DNA from: CAZLBC01 sp964557575
GTDB taxonomy: Bacteria > Planctomycetota > Phycisphaerae > SM23-33
Length of the DNA stretch: 64,000 nucleotides
NCBI GenBank assembly: GCA_964557575.1
Contig: CAZLBC010000008.1
Span: forward strand, 1 to 64,000
Direction: 5' to 3'
Under the pieces are notes generated by a model. The model worked only from the letters and a program-made list of their open reading frames with translations. It was not told the origin of the DNA and searched no databases. The position numbers and the translations under genes were made by a program. The stretch's first letter is position 1; each line of letters starts with the position of its first letter. Shown here in pieces: positions 61,996 through 64,000 of this stretch.

Positions 61996-62941
61996 GCAGC
62001 ACGATCGGCCGCTGGTGGTGGTCACCGAGGACCTCCAGCCGGCTGCGATGGAATATCTCAAGCGGCATGCGCGGGTCCGGGAATCCTCACCCGACATGGT
62101 GCTTCGGGATATCGGGTCGGCCCGCGGGCTCGTTGTCAGGACCTACACGAAGGTCGACGCTGCACTGCTCGATGCGGCCCCGCGTCTTGCCGTCGTGGGC
62201 AGGGCCGGAGTGGCGATCGACAATATCGACGTTGCCGCGTGCCGCGGCAGGGGGGTCGAGGTTGTGCATACCCCCGCGGCAAACACGCCGGCCGTGGTCG
62301 ATTATACGATGCGCATGATAATCGAATTGAACCGCTGTTTTCGATTGATCACGGGGCCGCTCGCCGCCGATGAATTTCACCGGATGCGACAGCATCTTTT
62401 CGGTCGCTTCCTCGCCGATTGTACGCTGGGAATCATCGGCTGCGGGCGGATCGGGAGCAGGGTCGGCAGGGCGGCGGCGGGCATGGGAATGACGGTTCTG
62501 TACAACGACATCCTCGACATAGCCGTTGATTATCCGGCCGAGCAGGTGGACAAGGATACCCTCTATGCGCGAAGCGATATCATTACCATCCACACCCCGC
62601 TGACGGACCTGACGAGAAAACTGATCGATGCGGATGCCATACGAAAAATGAGGAACGGCGTTCAGTTCATCAACGCGGCGCGGGGCGGGTGCGTCGACTG
62701 CGAGGCTCTCGCGGCGGGGCTGAAGAGCGGTGCGATCGACGGGGTGGCGATCGATTGTCACGATCCCGAGCCGATGGGGCCCGACTATCCCCTTTTCGGT
62801 ATCGACCGTGCCATTCTCACGCCGCACATCGCGGCGGCGGTACCGAAGGCCAAGGAGAACATGTCGATGGTGGTTACCGACGTTATCGGTGTTCTGACGG
62901 GAAGTGCAGCCAAATATCCCGCCCCGCCCGAATCCGATTGA
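61973..62941 (+). CDS. D-isomer-specific 2-hydroxyacid dehydrogenase (SerA-like)
   Basis: The protein has 322 residues. Family motifs are visible: VVGRAGVAIDNIDVAACRGR, TPAANTPAVVDYTMRMI, the NAD loop TLGIIGCGRIGSRVGRAAAG, ARSDIITIHTPLTDLTRKLI, QFINAARGGCVDCEALAAGL with the catalytic Arg and AILTPHIAAAVPKAKENM with the catalytic His. The third catalytic residue is normally Glu in D-V-F-E-x-E-P; here the line reads D-C-H-D-P-E-P, so an Asp seems to take its place. Substrate unknown; phosphoglycerate or a hydroxypyruvate-type acid is possible. It starts inside the upstream TPR gene, with GAAGG before the ATG. Confidence 0.9.
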   Translation: MEHDRMDKQHDRPLVVVTEDLQPAAMEYLKRHARVRESSPDMVLRDIGSARGLVVRTYTKVDAALLDAAPRLAVVGRAGVAIDNIDVAACRGRGVEVVHTPAANTPAVVDYTMRMIIELNRCFRLITGPLAADEFHRMRQHLFGRFLADCTLGIIGCGRIGSRVGRAAAGMGMTVLYNDILDIAVDYPAEQVDKDTLYARSDIITIHTPLTDLTRKLIDADAIRKMRNGVQFINAARGGCVDCEALAAGLKSGAIDGVAIDCHDPEPMGPDYPLFGIDRAILTPHIAAAVPKAKENMSMVVTDVIGVLTGSAAKYPAPPESD

Positions 62942-63087
62942 GATGGTGTTCCCTGTCTTTGCGAATTGCTTTCGGGAGGTGGTATAACCCGTGAAAACCT
63001 GCACTCTCGCCGGTAAAATCGCCGATATGGTAATACGTAAAAAGAGTACATTCCGTTGACTTTTTGAGGAGCATCGACACTACTTTG

Positions 63088-63115
63088 TTGACACCGGTGT
63101 CGAAACGCTTACAAT
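63088..63115 (+). promoter_or_regulatory. Sigma-70-like promoter with overlapping palindrome
   Basis: TTGACA (63088-63093) and TACAAT (63110-63115) are 16 bases apart, a near-consensus pair for the exported protein gene that begins at 63200. The perfect 12-base palindrome GACACCGGTGTC (63090-63101) overlaps the -35 box and could be a repressor site. About 85 bases of leader separate the -10 box from the start codon. The rest of 62942-63199 shows no gene. Confidence 0.5.
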
Positions 63116-63199
63116 TGCATACTTTAACGGTATTTCCAACTCGCGACCCTGTCCTGTTGAAAGGATCGAAGGAAATCGATAAATCGATAGGGAGAATTC

Positions 63200-64000
63200 A
63201 TGTTGATTGACAAAAGAATTGTGGCTCGTATAGCGTCGCTGTGCGTCATCGGAACGTTCGTTCTGTCTACCGCGGCCGTGGCACAGGATAACGCCGACAG
63301 TATCTTTTCGTTTGGAGACGACGACAAGGGCACGAAGACCGAAGAGAAAAAGCCGGCGGAGGATACCGCCCCCGCCGCCCCGGCCGCCCCGGCGGCGGAC
63401 ACCGATACCGGTGCGGCCGCCCCGGCCGCCCCGGCGGCGGATACCGATACCGGCGTGGCCGCCCCCGCCCCCCCGGCGGCCGATGCCGGCGAAGCAGGCA
63501 CGGGGACCGATGCCGCCATAGCCGGTTTCAGTTATTCCCCCGGCCAGAACAAGATCTGGAAGGAGATGCTGTATTATGTCCGGGTTGCTCGACCGCAGAT
63601 GGCCAACTCACAGGCGCAGGCCCTTTTTGCAACGGCGGGGTATTCTCCCAAGATTGCATACGAACTGTCCGTGGCGAACGCAATGTCCCGGAGCTATCTC
63701 GTTCGCGGCGGGAAACTCGAGGGTTTCGGTGATACGGCCACGAAACTTCTCGAAGCCATCGAGGAGGGTTTTAAACAGTGGCGATCGGACCCTCAGCAGA
63801 TCCAGAATACCATCGAACTGCTGGGCAAGAGCCTTCGGGGGTATGCCATCGCGGTAGAGCGCCTGAAGCTGAGCGGCGAGTACGCGATTCCACTGCTGAT
63901 AGCCGAGTTGATGAAAGATGCCCGTGGAGAAAAACAGGAGATCATACAGCACAGGATTATTACCATGCTGCCCGAAATGGGCCCCTGTGCCGTCAGGGCG
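63200..64000 (+). CDS. Exported Ala/Pro-rich hypothetical protein, cut by the window end
   Basis: The ATG at 63200 follows GGGAGAATTC. The first 28 residues are a signal peptide (VLSTAAVAQ cleavage area). A low-complexity linker rich in Ala, Pro, Asp and Thr follows, containing two near copies of AAPAAPAADTDTG. From about residue 112 a globular part begins (SYSPGQNKIWKEMLYYVRVA, then RSYLVRGGKLEGFGDTATKL) and runs off the end, with helices reminiscent of HEAT or Sel1-like repeats (YAIPLLIAELMKDARGEK). Family not recognised. The gene is partial. Confidence 0.7.
   Translation, partial: MLIDKRIVARIASLCVIGTFVLSTAAVAQDNADSIFSFGDDDKGTKTEEKKPAEDTAPAAPAAPAADTDTGAAAPAAPAADTDTGVAAPAPPAADAGEAGTGTDAAIAGFSYSPGQNKIWKEMLYYVRVARPQMANSQAQALFATAGYSPKIAYELSVANAMSRSYLVRGGKLEGFGDTATKLLEAIEEGFKQWRSDPQQIQNTIELLGKSLRGYAIAVERLKLSGEYAIPLLIAELMKDARGEKQEIIQHRIITMLPEMGPCAVRA
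63374..63490 (+). repeat. In-gene tandem repeat encoding an Ala/Pro linker
   Basis: A 42-base unit encoding AAPAAPAADTDTG-type sequence is repeated twice with a shortened third copy (VAAPAPPAADAG). It forms the flexible linker between the signal peptide and the folded part of the exported protein. Confidence 0.75.

Overview
The window is high-GC bacterial DNA. It is probably from a scaffold or metagenome assembly, because a run of exactly 100 N lies inside a tandem-repeat gene (38152-38251) and two genes carry apparent single-base frameshifts. The gene content suggests a heterotrophic polysaccharide degrader of the PVC group or a relative (planctomycete, lentisphaeran or verrucomicrobial type). 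The signs are exported glycoside hydrolases, a sulfatase, a GH29 fucosidase, exported FAD oxidoreductases and PQQ-propeller proteins, an RF-1-like protein with a small C-terminal extension, and a very large pseudopilin cluster. There is no rRNA or marker gene, so the phylum is an inference.

Layout. 1-11.7 kb: a partial membrane protein, an exported tetrapyrrole methylase, an exported TIM-barrel hydrolase flanked by two inverted copies of a short element, a lone GAF protein, a mosaic FAD oxidoreductase, a sulfatase, and a two-gene lipoprotein/exported-protein operon. 11.8-18.5 kb: an AEC transporter, a remnant of an alanine dehydrogenase, a large PQQ-propeller protein, a REP-like repeat cluster, a frameshifted Gfo/Idh/MocA oxidoreductase and a frameshifted small membrane protein. 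18.5-22.2 kb: an AraC-type regulator divergent from a GH29 fucosidase-UroD-family operon. 22.2-34.4 kb: a second REP cluster, an exported histone-deacetylase-like hydrolase, a HEAT-type exported protein, two more putative glycoside hydrolases, a PfkB sugar kinase, an S10 carboxypeptidase, a HMCES/YedK protein and an exported esterase. 34.5-40.8 kb: an SLC12-type transporter, then a small accessory patch holding a HigBA-like toxin-antitoxin pair, a decayed copy of the esterase 3' end and a two-gene AAA-ATPase/TPR module, which ends at a tRNA-Pro.

40.9-59.7 kb is one minus-strand cluster for a type IV pilus or type II secretion-like machine: two GspE/PilB ATPases, PilT, a PilC/GspF platform protein, nine pseudopilin-like subunits and two oversized GspK-like proteins. 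The K/J/I-like triplet is present twice in tandem. No secretin, prepilin peptidase or GspL/M gene is visible. 59.9-64 kb carries an RF-1-domain protein, a TPR protein overlapping a D-2-hydroxyacid dehydrogenase, and the start of an exported Ala/Pro-rich protein.

The carbohydrate genes fit together as exported depolymerising and desulfating enzymes feeding an AraC-controlled fucose branch and a PfkB kinase. The most interesting unexplained items are the AAA/TPR module, the duplicated minor-pseudopilin triplet, the exported tetrapyrrole methylase and the three families of short mobile-type repeats. All family calls come from reading motifs; no database search was run.
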